From Zerene cesonia (lineage: Eukaryota > Arthropoda > Insecta > Lepidoptera > Pieridae): a stretch of DNA of 64,000 bases. Below, piece after piece: positions 11,731 to 26,400 of this stretch. The translations under genes and the position numbers were made by a program. Below the pieces are notes generated by a model. It searched no databases. It was not told the origin of the DNA and saw only the letters and a list, made by a program, of their open reading frames with translations. Each line of letters opens with the position of its first letter. The stretch's first letter is position 1. The stretch is taken from NCBI RefSeq assembly GCF_012273895.1, contig NC_052103.1, forward strand, positions 124,001 to 188,000, given 5' to 3'.

Positions 11731-14090
11731 TCCCACGTGGTTTCGGAATAACAAAAAAAACACAACAAAGATACTCCTTTGGTATCCAAAGCATTTTTAA
11801 CTAAAACTTAAGATATTATTATAAAATTTAAGATATTATTTAATGCGAGTTATCTGTTTTAATCTCACACACAAGTAAAACGACTAGGTTTTATACGTTT
11901 GTCGTGTCTGTGACATCATAGCTTTATGTGTACAAAACAAGATAGAAATATTAAAAAACTGAAATTTCGTATTGAAGAAGGAATATAAAATTAAGTTAGA
12001 TAACAAATTGACACCCACTTAGTGATAGAGTTCTTAGAATCTGAAGTAGGTGCTTATATTATCTACTGATTTTTAGTCGATGTCATATCAACCTCCGGAC
12101 AGTGGCATATATGTATGTATATATACATATATATTCATTGCATGTAAAGAAGAAAATAAAAAAAATACGAATATTTATAAAACATGTGTAACATGTGTAC
12201 ACTTTTGTAGCTTTTATTTGTTATGTTTGAAAGGAAGTTCATTCTGAAATTAGTTTGCTGAAAACCGGTCAAAGATGGCCGCCGCCACAAAATGGCGGAC
12301 CATACATGTTTTTACAACTAGTAAAATACCATAGAAATCTTTAGATAAGGAGATCGCTCAAGTCGCTGAGTTTCTAGGGAGTTCTGTCACCAAATTAATA
12401 AACACACAAATTATAACAAGAACCACTTATATATATATATAATGTATTTATACTTATACAACTAGTATTATATTTAATGATATATTAAAATTAGAAAAAA
12501 TAATATTATACTAAAACATTAATGTTTTAAATAATATAATTTATACATAAATTATTTTAAGATGATTTGTGCTACAATAAATGGATGATTAACAATGCAA
12601 ATAAAGCATAATTTTAGTCAAAAATCATTCAACATATTTTAAAATATAAAGTAGGCACAATAATGTACATTAGTTCGTTCGAGGAGAACCATTTGATTAC
12701 ATTAACTGTATATAAACAAGCCTATTAAAAAAAAACAAACGATAAATGGACAGACCTTCGTTCAATCGAATAACGCGAGCAGCAGCTCCATCCCGTTTCA
12801 TGGTTTAAGCTATAACCTACATATGTATACTATTCATTGTGCATTTTGAAGGTTTGAAGTTACTTGTGAAAGCCGCAACGTATTACAATTTCTGAGTAAA
12901 AACACTGCCTCAACTCGGCGGTATCACATGCCCGCTGCGCTTACGCATGTCACATGTTACGCGGCGGTTTGGCCTATCCCCTCAATTTAGATCTGTATAT
13001 GAAATACTTTATCATGTTTCAAATCAAATGTGACAGCGATTTGCACTTTTGTATTGTTTGTTTTAGTGAGAAAATAGAATAGAATAGAATACAGTTTTTG
13101 TTTAAAAAATAAAAAAGTAAAATTCCATCACTTCGGAAAATATTTCTTCAAACTACTAGCAAAAACATGTTAACTTATAAATAATTGAAATACGAGTTGC
13201 TAAACAACAAACTCCTCATGTAGGAAAACATGTAAACAATTACGTAAATGGAACAAAAACCTGTAATATTCATAATGCTTATTAAATGTATTAATATACC
13301 TACTAATATATAAACTACTAATGTAAATGTCATAATATAACCTACATTGTCATTATCCCTTGAGGCCAAAGGTCCTTGACTCTTATTTGAAGAAAACTCC
13401 GATATTCATATTAATTCTGTATAAAATAAGAGCATCAATGGCATTTAAATATAAGATATTAGCTATTAAATAATAAATATATATATTTTAATACCAATGG
13501 GATAATTATCAAAATCTTTTTTAAGCGGATGCGTACATTGTAGTGGCTATCTGAATGCCAAATTTCAGCTCATGGTTAGGTGCGTTGATCGATCAGTCAG
13601 TCAGTCAGTCACCTTTGCATTTAATATATTAATGTGACAAACTGTGTATCACTTAGTCGTATTGAATAATAATAAACAATAAACTATAAATGTTAGAGCT
13701 TAAGTGACAATATATCTAAATATGAACTTTATTTAACCAGCAAGGAATCCACAGGGTTGATTCTCAGCGTGTTGTCGACTCAAAGTATTTTCGGTCTACT
13801 TCAAATGTGACCTAATATCTATGCTTAGATTTTGAAAAGAATATTTCTTCAAAAGCGGTTAATTAATCAACCAGTTATAGTTTTATACACAAATTATGTT
13901 ATATTTTTTATTTATTTGTTTATTGGTAATCCAACAGCTTTTTTATATAATGGTAGAATCATTAAAATCAATTGAGCTCAAAAATTCACATTCTAAGTGG
14001 AAGATTTTTTATATTTTTGTTTTAATTAGTTTTGCAAATCTTGCAAGTCGCTGTAAAGGAAGCCTGAGTATGCTGTGCGCGAGTTAACAA

Positions 14091-14372
14091 TTACGATATA
14101 TAATTGGTAAAGGTAGTATATGTTGCTATCCAAACATTTACGGCGCTAAAAAATGTGGGCTCTTCCTTATTGAGGGGACACAATCGAACGGAGGTACCAA
14201 CAATCGCCCATCGAGTAGGCGAGATCTCCCAAAGCGTGGCCACCGCTGGTCTGCCTTGAGAATCCAAACACACTTTCCCTTCTTCATCCGACAAAGGTCC
14301 CTCAGAATGATACACGCTAAGACCGGCAATCAATGAGTCGGTTTTAATAAAAATATTGAGATTCTGCCGCAC
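14091..14372 (-). pseudogene. Orphan minus-strand ORF, weakly serine-protease-like C-terminus
   Basis: This reading frame of up to 93 codons ends in TAA and lies 100 bases upstream of, and divergent from, the first exon of the complete NRF-6-like gene. It encodes a segment with RWAIVGTSVRLCPLNKEEP followed by TFFSAVNVWIATYT. The order W.I.G.....C.....P.FF..V..WI loosely recalls the C-terminal strand and helix of S1 (trypsin-like) proteases, but the catalytic Ser motif GDSGG is absent where it should be. I found no companion exons on either side. It could be a stranded exon, a gene fragment or a chance ORF. The protease link is an inference from pattern only. Confidence 0.3.
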
Positions 14373-14472
14373 GCCCCGTTAAATAAAAGTGCGGAAGCAA
14401 ATATTGTTGAGTTGATATCTGTGTGTGGTGCGGCTCATTTCACGATAGTGTAGTGTGGTGAAGTGTACGGTG

Positions 14473-17400
14473 ATGGGCTTCAAATGGCTTCTGTTTTTGA
14501 TCACCACGGCGACAGCGGTCGAATTTAACGGTACGATTATTGAATTCGTTTTTTAAACGCATAGATACTTAATAATTTATTATATTTAGAAGGTTATGCC
14601 GGGACGTTCTGATAATTTTTCGGTAGCGCACTGAGTGTGGTTTAAAAGGAAATTCGACAAGAAAATTTTCTTTAAAGAAATTATTAGGTATATTTTATAG
14701 ATATAATTTTAATTTCAATGACTGAGAATATTTTATCCATTTAAGTAAATTAGAATTATGATAATTTTGTTTATAAGTAGAAAAAAAATTAACATAACAT
14801 TAAAAAGCAGTAGAATTAGATGGACACAATGAAAACGTCTAATGCATATAAATCTTTTGAAAAATAATCCTCTGTTACATATGGAGTTTCGAGTTATTGA
14901 AGGAATAATAAAATATAAATTTATAAAATTTTATATAAAAATAAAGCGCGTATTTTTCATGAATGATAAAGCAAAATGTTAACAGTAATAATTAAATGTA
15001 CTTTTACACTTTATACAGTAAGCTGTTATTGTCAAAAAAAAAAATGCATTTTTTGTAAGAGGATGATTTTTTTGTTGATTTAACAGTTTTAAATGTCATT
15101 GCTTTAATTGTATTAAAATTCCATTTTCCTGTCAAAGTGAGTTTCGAAAAACCAAAATATATGTAATGATTGGAAAAAAACGACACAACTCTTGAAGGTT
15201 GAAAGGACGAATTGTTTCATGTTGTATTTAAATGTACATTAAAATGATAACTGTTGTGACGCCATCAAATGAAATAAAATGTTATTTATTACGTTTTAAG
15301 GCAATAATAAAAATTTGCTTTTTAAAGCAATGGAATATGAAGAAAAACTATAAAAAACACATTTTTTTAATTTACCGAATGCCAAATTGTTTAGAGTTAA
15401 GATATTCTATTGAAAGAATAATAAAATATCACAATTTTACAAAAATTTATAGAATATATTTTTTGGTATAAAATTGCTATAATTGAAACACAATATTATA
15501 CTTTTACAATTTGGTCAATAAAATGATTCTTTTAATGATTTACGAAGAAGACGATTTTATTTTGTCGATTTCTTTTATTCATATATTTGATTAAAATTCC
15601 TTTTTCCGTCTAAATTAAATAAACGAGATTCAAAAAAACCATAGCAAATTAATGATTGAAGAAAAAAATTAAGAGATTAAAGATTGAACGGACAAAATGT
15701 TTTGTGTATTAAATAGTAGTGTAGTATTTAAATGGATCACATAAAACATATTTCTTTTTATTTTTCATATATTGAAGTACAAAGGACAGAAACCTTTTAA
15801 AATTTAGGTATTATTTTCAATTTGCGAAAATAAATTAAAAAGTTCGAATTAATATATTTGAAAAACACAAAATTTTCTACTATACATCCTTTTTCTGGTG
15901 TTTCTATAAAATATTTAAATTTCCTTCAACTTTATTTTAACTTCATTTCTTAATTCCATCTTCAAACTCCATTCCAAATTTCAATAATATCAACATACAT
16001 GTATATACAGCAGTTTTGGCGAAAAATCTTAAAAATCAACTATTCTCATCTCACATTAGAAACCCGTTTTTCCGAACCAGTAAATTAATGGTGAAACATC
16101 CGTACGTACCTGTTTTTGTAATGTAATTAAATTACATATAACATGTATAATTATTATAATATGTTGTATAGCGAGCATTGTTACTGATCAGTTTCCCAAG
16201 AAACGGAAATTTAAATTGTACCATTCAATCATTCTATGGAATCTCGTACGTAACAAAGACTTTTACACTCTCGTATTTAAATCTGAACTTGTATTAAAAA
16301 TCTGAAGAGTTTGTTTGCTTTAATGTGTTTCTCACGGAAATAACTGGTTGAAACTACTTCGTTTTTTAGATATTCCACATTGTTTACAGAGGACGGCATG
16401 TAAACATATATAAACATAAATAAAATATAGCTTATGACTTCTGTTCATAAAAGTTAAAACTTTTCAGATCGGTTCAGTACATCCAGAGATTACCTAAAAC
16501 GTCTCTAGCTCACAAATTTTTAAACTTTATGGTACTGTCTATTGACATAAAGTTTATTATAATATATTAGTTTGTAGTAATATTATAATGCTTTTTATGA
16601 ATTTCCAGAATCCTCCAGAATTTTCTTTGATATTCTGTTTTGATCTTTGATGTAAACAATACCGTTGAGTATCTACTACAGTATATAATAAATGGCGCGT
16701 TGTTGCGACATAAGGGTTAAGGTTGTTTTTACTTCAGAAGCTAATATTATCACAAATAGATTGTCAGTTGTTTTCTGTTTAATATCTAATGGAAAATTCA
16801 TATCGTATCGTATTCATGGTCAACATTTTTTGAGATACCATTGATCAATATTGCTGGAATTTCTTTTAAATGTTGCCGCTCCTGGGGCGAGATTTGAGAG
16901 ACGAGCACACTTTGGCACGGATTGGACCAGGTCACACCGGGGATAGTACCACGCCCACACAGACACATTTGCGTGAAATAATTGAATGCGAATGTATCTG
17001 TGTTTGATGTGATGTTTGCGGTAGCTTGACGCCCGTATCCTTTTTATCACCCTGCCCAATTCATACCTTCATTCCTATATAATCCTTTCCTAATCCCTTT
17101 GAAATTTGAAAATGAAATTTCTTGAAAATGCAATGAGATTGTGACGTTCATCCAGCTTCAAGTAAAACATATTTTTAACTGATTTTGACGACAATGCTCT
17201 TGACTTATAAGGAAAAATTTGTAGACTGTATCCTTATAGTAAATACGTTATAATTGTTCCTTATGATTTACGTTAAATATATTTGTGTACCATGTTTTAT
17301 GCAATAAATGATTTTTTCTTCAAAGTATGTAATGCACTTTTTTTATTTAATCGGAAATATTCAAAACTATATAACTGAATTATGCAATAGAAGAATAGTT

Positions 17401-20400
17401 GTTAAAATAAGTGTAAAAGGAAAAAAATTATCTACTCTATCAGCAAAGAGCGATATTAAAAAAAAACAGTTATAAGTTCTTTCTTTGCATCAACAGAAGT
17501 TGTTAAATGATAGTAGGTGCAATACATGTATATAATTTTCCTTGTCTCATCAGCCTGACCGATATGCAAATCAAAATCAAATCAGCACAAAAAATGTCAT
17601 CAAATATAATTAAATCAACCAATTAGTCTGATCGACATCTAATATCATTATACTAATAATACAGTGCAAGCATGGTGGGTCTCATAATCAGTAATCAATG
17701 TAATTTTCGTTTAGAAACATTATACGATATGCTTCACCAAATTAATTGTTCTAATAATAAACTTATTAGCCTTTTTTGTTTGTTCGCCAATAACTAGAAT
17801 ATTGCTTTCAACTTGGAACTTATGTTAGGTTACGTTAGAATTTGTTGAGATATTAAGACATGAGCTCTTATGATATTTAAAAACCTTTTCAGAGTGCGAA
17901 CACTGTTGTGCTTCTATTGTATTATAATTTATTACACAGCCATAATTCCTTATTATAAACATCGAGGCTATTATTAATGCTAACTCTGTCACCAGATGAC
18001 ACGTACTACGCGATGCCACCCCTGTACCTCCAGGACGACTACGAGCAGTGTCTGGCGACGCGCGGCACCTACTGCCTTGGCTCCTTCCACCTCAGCGGCT
18101 CGGAGCAGAACGAAATTGCCAATATTATTAAAGTAAGCCGTCATATTTCGATCATTTTTTATTTACAGACGTGAGTTTACGTTTTAGGAGCAGGAAGTCC
18201 AGAAAGTATGTTGGTCTGTTTGTCTTCCGATTATCCTAATAGATCGATTTTAACTATTGTTATTTTTATGTGGGCGAAGTTATCATTTTACTTTAAGTCG
18301 TTTAAGTCTTTACAATACAAGATCTAAATGCGGAGAACATTCTCGTGATATAAAATGTCGATTTTTATAACTGGTACTATTGTAACATATATATAAACAT
18401 ATTAAAAATGTACGTATAAACCCAATACAATAACAAGTACCATTGCCGTGGAATCGACTAAAAAACATAAAACCTTATAATGGGGGCCGTAAAAAGTACT
18501 ATATTCGGAGAAATAATTAAAACACCGATAGTGTGTTTAGCATTAATACTTAATAGCATTATGTTTTAATTAAATTATTACGAGTTTATTTACACTTGGT
18601 TCAAACGTTGTTGATTTAAAAATAATTATAATATGGATATCGTTAATACGTATTTAATTTTTATCTATGTTATTCCCTAGTTTTCCCCAAGAATGGAATG
18701 AGCCTCTTAAGTAAATATTGTACCCCGTTCTCTAAAAATGCCATCCTTCTAGCTTATTGATTATCATCCTTATAATCCCCTTGCTATCTTAAATTCTCGG
18801 GAAACAGGAATAACAGGACGGCGTGTAGTAGTAGTTTTCAGTATATTGTAAACATATTCTTAAATGCGATAGCTTCTAAATTATCTTCTCTCTACTTTAT
18901 AAATACCAATTTGCTTTTAAAATATCTATAAGTGTGTTTGTATTTTGTATAATGTATGCATGTATGTTTATTTCTTCTGACTGGCACTCCAACAAGGGGC
19001 TACTGAAAATCAGCGCTGCGCATGACGCGTAGCTCATGCTGAATAGTTACCCTTTTTAACACCACACCGATTAGTCATAAGTTCACTTCTCAATTTTAAT
19101 TTAACTGTATGTAAATGTGGTTGTGTTAAATAAACATTCTTTCTTTCTTTCTTCTTTATATATGCAGACGATACTTGAATATCATACAGCCCTTTTTCTA
19201 TTCATATATGTACCACTTTAGCGATAAGGCAGCATTACACAGCATATTTATACATTTGTTATGCATGTTTTATATTGTAAATTAGCTTTACCCCTCGGCG
19301 TCGTCCGCGCGGGTAAAAAGTAGCCTATGTGCTAATCCAGACTTTAATCTACTTCTGTTAAAAATTTCATACAGATACGATTTGCTGTTTCCATCATCCA
19401 TTCATCCACTTACAAAGTTCCGCGTTTATAATACTAGCTGCACCCGGCAAACTCTGTTCTGCCTTACTCTTATCATTTAGGGGTATGAAAAATAGATGTT
19501 GGCCGATTCTCATAGATACCGGATAAGTACAAAAAATTTCATCAAAATCAGTCAAGCCGTTTCGGAGGAGTATGGCAACGAAAACTGTGACACGAGAATT
19601 TTATATATTAGAATACTACGATGTACGATTATAATTATAATGAAAATATTCTGGACAAATTTTCCAATATCTTTCATTACACATATGTTTGAAATAATAT
19701 GTATGCTATAAATATCAATTGCATTAGTTAAAATCATTTAGTTCTAACGAACATTTCGCAATAATTTCACCTAACATAGCATAATGATTAATGTTATTAA
19801 AATCTAATCCTAACGCCGGTCCTACATAAAATGTTGCTAAACGCTACACGATGCCCAAACTAGGCAGTAAACCTTCGCCCGGCCACAGCCAATTCGGCAA
19901 CACACTCTACATTTGAGAAAAATCCTTCAACGCGGTCGCCGTTCGAGGTCTTGAATTTTGAAATAAATTTAAATATTGTTATGGGCTTTCCAATAAAACC
20001 TAATAAGGACAAATCTAGTCGACCAAAATATGAATGTATTTTTCCAAAGTGTCACTAAATATCACAAATATATATACTAAATAATAAACTATCAAAATTA
20101 TATATTTTAACAAAGCGCCTTCAAATTGTCAGAACTAGACCAAATTTAAACGATACCACACAAAAGGCAGCTATCATATAAAAAAAGCTTTATTAAAAAC
20201 GGTTCACTTAATCAAAAGTTGAAAAAACTAAAACTGAAAAAACTCTAAAAAATGCAGTCAAAATGACAAACTCCTTCTTTCTTGTAGTCGAAGGAAAAAT
20301 AAAGATAGACGTTGAGACAATCATCCACTCAGTTTATATAAAAAATATTTGTAAACATTTACTTATAATATAGATATAATTGATAAAATATTCTAATAAT

Positions 20401-23400
20401 TAATGAGCAACAAATAAAATAATGGAACTTTATTTACTGTCTGTGTGTGTTTATGTATGTCCTGCCTGTATCCAGCCCTAACCTGTTAGCGTCGAAAGCA
20501 CGTATTTCCATAGAATTTCCATATCGAAAGTATTCAGTTAAAGCCGGATTGAACGCGATTCCACAAAAACTTTCAATATGCACTGTTATAATTCTATATT
20601 CTAACATCTATATGCTATTGGTGGAAATAGTTTTCATCCCTGGCGTCGCTTGAACGAATACCCGCATAGTTCCCATTCCCATGTAAATTTCAGGATAAAA
20701 GCTATTGTAACCTTTCCCAGGTCTTGAACTATCTTCGTGGCAAGTTTCATACAAATCTGTCTAGTGACTAAGAGCGAAGATGAGACAGTCAGACAGAGGT
20801 ATTTTTATGTCTGACTTATGGGCATAATTATGTAATATTAGTAGGGACCTAGCAATTATGGAAAACTAATATCAAAGATAATAAAATTTAATAAATGGTA
20901 TTAGTGTGTTAAATATTAGGTTTTTTCAGTTATTTTTCTTCATTTGAATCTCCATCAGGATAAATTAAACCATACATTATTTATTCATAATTAAACTTAA
21001 TTAATGAATCAGCATGTCATGTTATTTATAAAAAAGTTAATGGAAAATATTTACTTGCGAAGAGTTACGGATATATCGGAAAATACCCAGCCATATACTT
21101 TTTGAACCAATCATTTGTTATTATATATGGTGCAATACATAGCAAATATTTAACATAACCTTAAAATGTCTCTTGTAGAAACGAGTTGTCTTCTATTTGT
21201 AGGGTTATTTTAAGATACATTGGTGTATTAATAGTAAATATTTAATTATTTCCATCATCTTACGAGCATACCAAGTCGTTATTGACTTTTTATTGAATAC
21301 ATCGTAACAGCTGCAATCTTTAAATTGTTTTCGTATTGTAATGGTGGGGTGTCAAAATCTATTAACAAATTAACTTAAGGATGTTATTACGCTATTTAAT
21401 TATTGTTTTAATAATTACATCTATGAAATCATCTCCTCACACAAGTTTTCTTTTTTTTTGCTCACTAGGAGCGTTCCAATCGCAAACTAGTTTAAGACAG
21501 TTTGTTGAAAAAAAAAATAATTTGAATTTTAAATTTGAATGAGATTGAATAAAAAAATATATATCGGACCACGTCGGGTGTACAATCTTTTGAACTTAAA
21601 AATGTTTCTTAAATCTATACTTGACGGAAATCCTCGGCATCTACTCGCCATATCAAACCAAATGACCAGCTTTGGGAACGCTGGGGAGAGATTCCTATTG
21701 ACCACCAAAATAAACGCCGCAAATGGAATTGGATTAGCCACACTCTCAAAAGGGATAGTGATCATGTTGCAAGGCAAGCTTTGGATTGGAACCCGCAAGG
21801 AAAGCGCAAACGTGGCCGTCCTAAACAGACCTGGCGGCGGACTATCATAGCGGAGGCCAGGAAAACGTGGAGCGAAATAAGGGAAGCTCACGATAGAAGT
21901 AGCTGGCGGAACACTGTGGATGCCCTCTGCCCCAACTAGGGGACATAGGAATCTAAGTTAAAGTCAAGTCACACTTGACGGAGAAAGCGGTGAATACGCA
22001 CAAAAATATATTTATATATATGTTCGATATAGAAACCTCCCTGTTTTGAAGTCAAACAGTACAAACTTATTGTGATATTTGTAAATAATCAGCAATATAT
22101 TTGATAAATTAAATTGATAAAAGATTAGGTTAAAAACTGTTATTATGTTAATTTATATATGTTTCTCAGTTCCTTTACCCCTTAGTTTATCGGCATCATC
22201 ACTGGCGGGTGAATGCCCTCTACGCGTAACATTAATCAAAAACTTAAACTATTGGTTTCCAGATTGTTTAATTTGACAGAATAACGTATCTTAAAAAATA
22301 ATAACAGGTTTGGAGATCATAAGGAAATAAATATTGAGGAAATTGGGCGTCATGGGTTCCTCAGAATTTTCTTAATAATGATTCATTATTTAAAAATTCA
22401 TTACTTTATTGATATTTTATACGTACAATTTGACATTTATGTACCGCAATTATTTATATATTACTACATAATTTGATTCAAGTTTGATTCATTAATTAAC
22501 TTATTATAACAGAACAGGTCATGCAAATACTTTAATATACATTACAAGCTGATAAACACTAGATCTAATTCAAGAAGAAAACAGCGTTTTACGTCCATGA
22601 ATTTTGAAGCTTCTCCATGTATTGTACACAAGTCCTAATGGTTACCTGTTACCGGCTCTAAACTTGACTGTAGGTGATGATGATAGACGATGTATGAACC
22701 AACAAACCTTACTTACTTCACTTCACTTCATCACTTCCTCATCCAGGCGTACTCCAGTCAAGTGCACCGTTTCAACCACACGTTGATGCACAGGGGGATC
22801 TGCATCACGTCAAGCTGCTCGCATATCGAGGAGCAGCTGGCTCCCACGCAGCGGTTCGAGCGGTGCATCCGCAACCTCACCAGCGCCAAGTACGGCCTGA
22901 ACTCCAAGTTGGCGAAGTTCGAATACTGCAAGACGAAAGACACACCGTCTTTGGTGCCTATAGATGGCGTGGACTTTGGATTCCTGGCGGTGTGCGTGGT
23001 TATCCTTCTTGGAAACATGATTGGGACGTTGTACGATGTTTTTAGAGACCAGAGCAATAAACGTAAGTATATGTTATACTACTAGTCCTACTATAATATT
23101 ATAAATGCGAAAGTTGGTAAGGATGTGTGTGTGTTTGTTGCTCTTTCACGCAAAAACTACTGAAAATTTATTTATTGCAATGAAATTTGGTACGAGAGTA
23201 GCTGGATAACTGGAATAACATGTGGGCAACTTTTTATCTCGATATTCCTACGGGATACGGACTTACGCGGGTGAAACCGCGGGGCATAGCTATAACAATA
23301 TAAAGTTATTTTACATATGTGCGCAAAACATCGGATCCGATTTTATTATATTTTAAGCTGAAAAGTCTTAAATACAATAATATTCACGTATATTTATCAT

Positions 23401-26400
23401 AAATACCATTCGCTATTTACATATATTATATATTCGCAGTATATTTGTAATAAATACCATTCGCTAGGATAAGAAAAACAGTAACATAAAAATTGTACAT
23501 GTGTCATTTATAAATAGATTTTAAATATAAATTAGGCTACAAATATGATCGTGCTTTAATAATAAAATATGGAAATAATTATCACGAAAAGAATAGCAAT
23601 TTATCAATTATTTGGTTAAAGATCAGTCGTTGTTACATATTTATGAAGAGCCTTTAAAAGTCATTATTTAAATATTAAGTTCAACAAAATTTATTATATC
23701 ATCTAAAATGATGAGTGCATAAATACAAGGATGTCAAATGATTTAAAGGTTGCAAGGCAGTATGAGGATGTTTCAATTTATTTTTATGTATATAAACTAG
23801 CTCTATAGACATTACAATAATCACACCCACCTCTATAGAATATTTATATTTTTACTACATTTCGTTTCGTTAAACCACTTTTCGTATTTATTTTGTTTGT
23901 ATTCTGTTTGTATATATGGTTTTATGTGGAATGAATAATTATAAATATCTTCTATACCTAATAAATGTTACAAATTATGTACATTCAGATCCGTCAATGA
24001 TCTATACATAAACAAATCCTAGGAGTTTTAGATGTACATCTACAACAGTACAGAACAGTTTATATTATATTATTAGATTATATTTTAGATGAGATATAAA
24101 ATAATACATATTTTAAAAAGGCCCTTGATGTAATATTCGATAATAAGAAAATATTATAACAGAATAAAAATAATAAGCTAGTAACAAAATTCATAAATTA
24201 AGCGAATACCAATTTGTAAACAAATATAAGTTAGGTATGACCTGAGCGACTCTTAACCTGAAGAAAAGTCTCCATGTAATTATAAATTTCCGATGAACTT
24301 CGTTATTGAATAACCAGTTTTCATATCCATTATCCTTATTTAATCATTACTAATGTTATTAAAAACGTTATTGCCTTTTTCTCTTTGTTCGTTTGTATGT
24401 TTTTCTTTTACGTAGCATCGGCGCTATTTATGGCATGATTTTGTGTGTTTATAAACGTCGATAAACGATTTATTGCTCGTTTATAGGCTAATAGCTACAT
24501 AGAGTGATATAGCCTACCGTTTACTTGAAATCACCTTTGACCAGGCGGGCTAGCTGCGGGCAAAGAACTTTCGATGTAATACAATAAAAGACTAATTTAT
24601 TTCTCAAGAAAAATCACCAGGACAATTTAAAGAAAATATTAAATTTGGCATGTCAATGAATTGATGCAAGTACGTAACGGTAATTAGAGCTGGCACTTAT
24701 CTAGGCACTTTATAGTTATTTTTATTACAAGCATTAATTTTGTAACACAACTTTATGTGAAACAAAACTAGCTTGAAAGATTCGCCGTAGCAGCAGCATA
24801 TGTAATCGAAATATTAGAAAAGGTGAAGAGAGACCTGTTAAATACTTCTCAGGTGCCACTGCCACACTTAATCTTTTCTCTATAACAATAAAGTAAAGCT
24901 TGTTTTTTCGAACGTACCAATCCCAGAAACTGCTTCGAATTGAAAAAAATTGTGTCAAATAGTCCATTTATAAGAAATACATAATGTATGGCGCAGGTGA
25001 AGCCGCCGGGTTGAGCTAGCCGAAAGACTCAAAAGAAAATTACAAACGAAAGACAATACACAGTATACGTTATAATTTAATGTGGATAAACAGATTGCCA
25101 ACGGAAATCCCAGGCATTGTGTGAACAGCAAGGTTTAGGTCAATAAACCGGTTATTTACTGGAAGTTTTACTTGACTGACTTTATATTTTTAACATCGGA
25201 AATGTTAAAAAGCGTACGTTTCAATTTTAAGGACTAAATAAATGTGTTACCAAGTTTTTAGTGCTAGCCATAATAGTACTGAATTAGGCTGTTTTTAAAG
25301 TTTTCTGATTTACGCTTTGAAAGTTATCGCTAATTATTTATTGTTGATATTTATACGTACATTTTATTTTTTATTATATTTAACGAAAATACGTACTCAT
25401 TACTATATGAAAATTTAGCTGTATGACGGTAAGTCATTAGAGCTTCAGTAAATGCATTCAAAACTAGACTGAAAAGCTACCTTACTAATACGAATAATAC
25501 TAATACTAATACGAATTGTATTCACAAATAATTGCTATTACTCACATATGTAAATATATCATTTATGTTCTTGATTCTGTGAGATAAATAAATATCTTTA
25601 AACCGAAAACCGGACTTTAGTTTTGCGAGCTATTCATAAATAACCCTGTATCTAAACAAACAATCTGAATACATCATTTTATCCCATAAAAGTTTTTGGA
25701 TGAAAAAGAATTACAATTAATGTCATTTTTTTTAAATATCCTAACAAATTTGATGAAAAGTTTTTAAATTCGAGGATTTTTGTTTCATTCAGCACACTAC
25801 AGCAATGGTAGCTCGGTTGTTAGGACCTCGGAATAAAAAGTAAATTTGGAGGTTCGAGACCGCACGAGCGTGAAATAAATTAATTGATTTTACAATTTAC
25901 TTGCACATCTATCACATCACTACTGCTTGAAACGGTGAAGGAAAACATCGTGAGGAAACCGGCATGTCGAAAAATGGAAAGTTCGACGCCATGTGACATC
26001 TGCCAACCCGCACTTGGCCAGCGTGGTGGATAAGCCCTCATAGAAGGCCCGTGTCCCATAACTTAAAAGAAATGATCAATGCTTTTATTAAATATCTTAT
26101 TTACATTTTATTATATAGTTGTGATGTTTCAATTTTTTTTTTTCAGCAAACCGTTTGCTGGTGGCGTGGTCGCTTCTAGCTAACTTCAAACGGCTGGCCA
26201 AAACATTTGAGAATGATGACACCAATATGTCTCGTCTCAACCCAATCCACGGCACCAAGTGTGTATTCGCGTTTATGTTTATTTATATAAAAGAAAATCT
26301 TTTAAATTATTTCTTATTTTTTAGAAGATTATCGTACAAAACATAGATAATAATTAATTTCAATATTTTGGCCTTCATTCTATGACCGGCTAAGAAAAGT

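Larger units (their letters stand above)
7094..14090. other. Repeat-rich intergenic spacer
   Basis: No exon was found. It contains a Helitron-like tail (about 7455-7675), two tRNA-like segments in an inverted-repeat structure (7690-8889), an inverted copy of the repeat seen at 18978 (8990-9102), two copies of the GGTGGTTCGC family (9330-9660, 11560-11730), retroelement-like tails near 10020-10220 and 10490-10620, and short tandem repeats such as (GTCA)n near 13592-13611. The remainder is AT-rich and uninformative. Confidence 0.6.
14531..17995. other. Intron 1 of gene B, AT-rich with diverged direct repeats
   Basis: The intron is 3.5 kb long. It holds a diverged direct duplication (14816-15226 and 15227-15726, with a partial third unit after 15727) and an inverted GGTGGTTCGC-family copy at 16880-17100. 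No exon was supported. Confidence 0.6.
18133..22746. other. Intron 2 of gene B, repeat-rich
   Basis: The intron is 4.6 kb long and contains an interspersed repeat with a (TTTC)n tail (18978-19156), a retroelement-like tail (19431-19612), another non-LTR-like tail (about 20640-20855) and the 3' coding end of a non-LTR retrotransposon (21631-21939). I see nothing else in it. Confidence 0.6.
23063..26146. other. Intron 3 of gene B with Helitron-like, LINE and SINE relics
   Basis: The intron is 3.1 kb long. It contains a Helitron-like element (23086-23291), a CTAG-ended repeat near 24359-24570, a non-LTR C-terminal fragment (25442-25531) and a tRNA-derived SINE (25803-26060). No further exon was seen. 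Confidence 0.6.
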
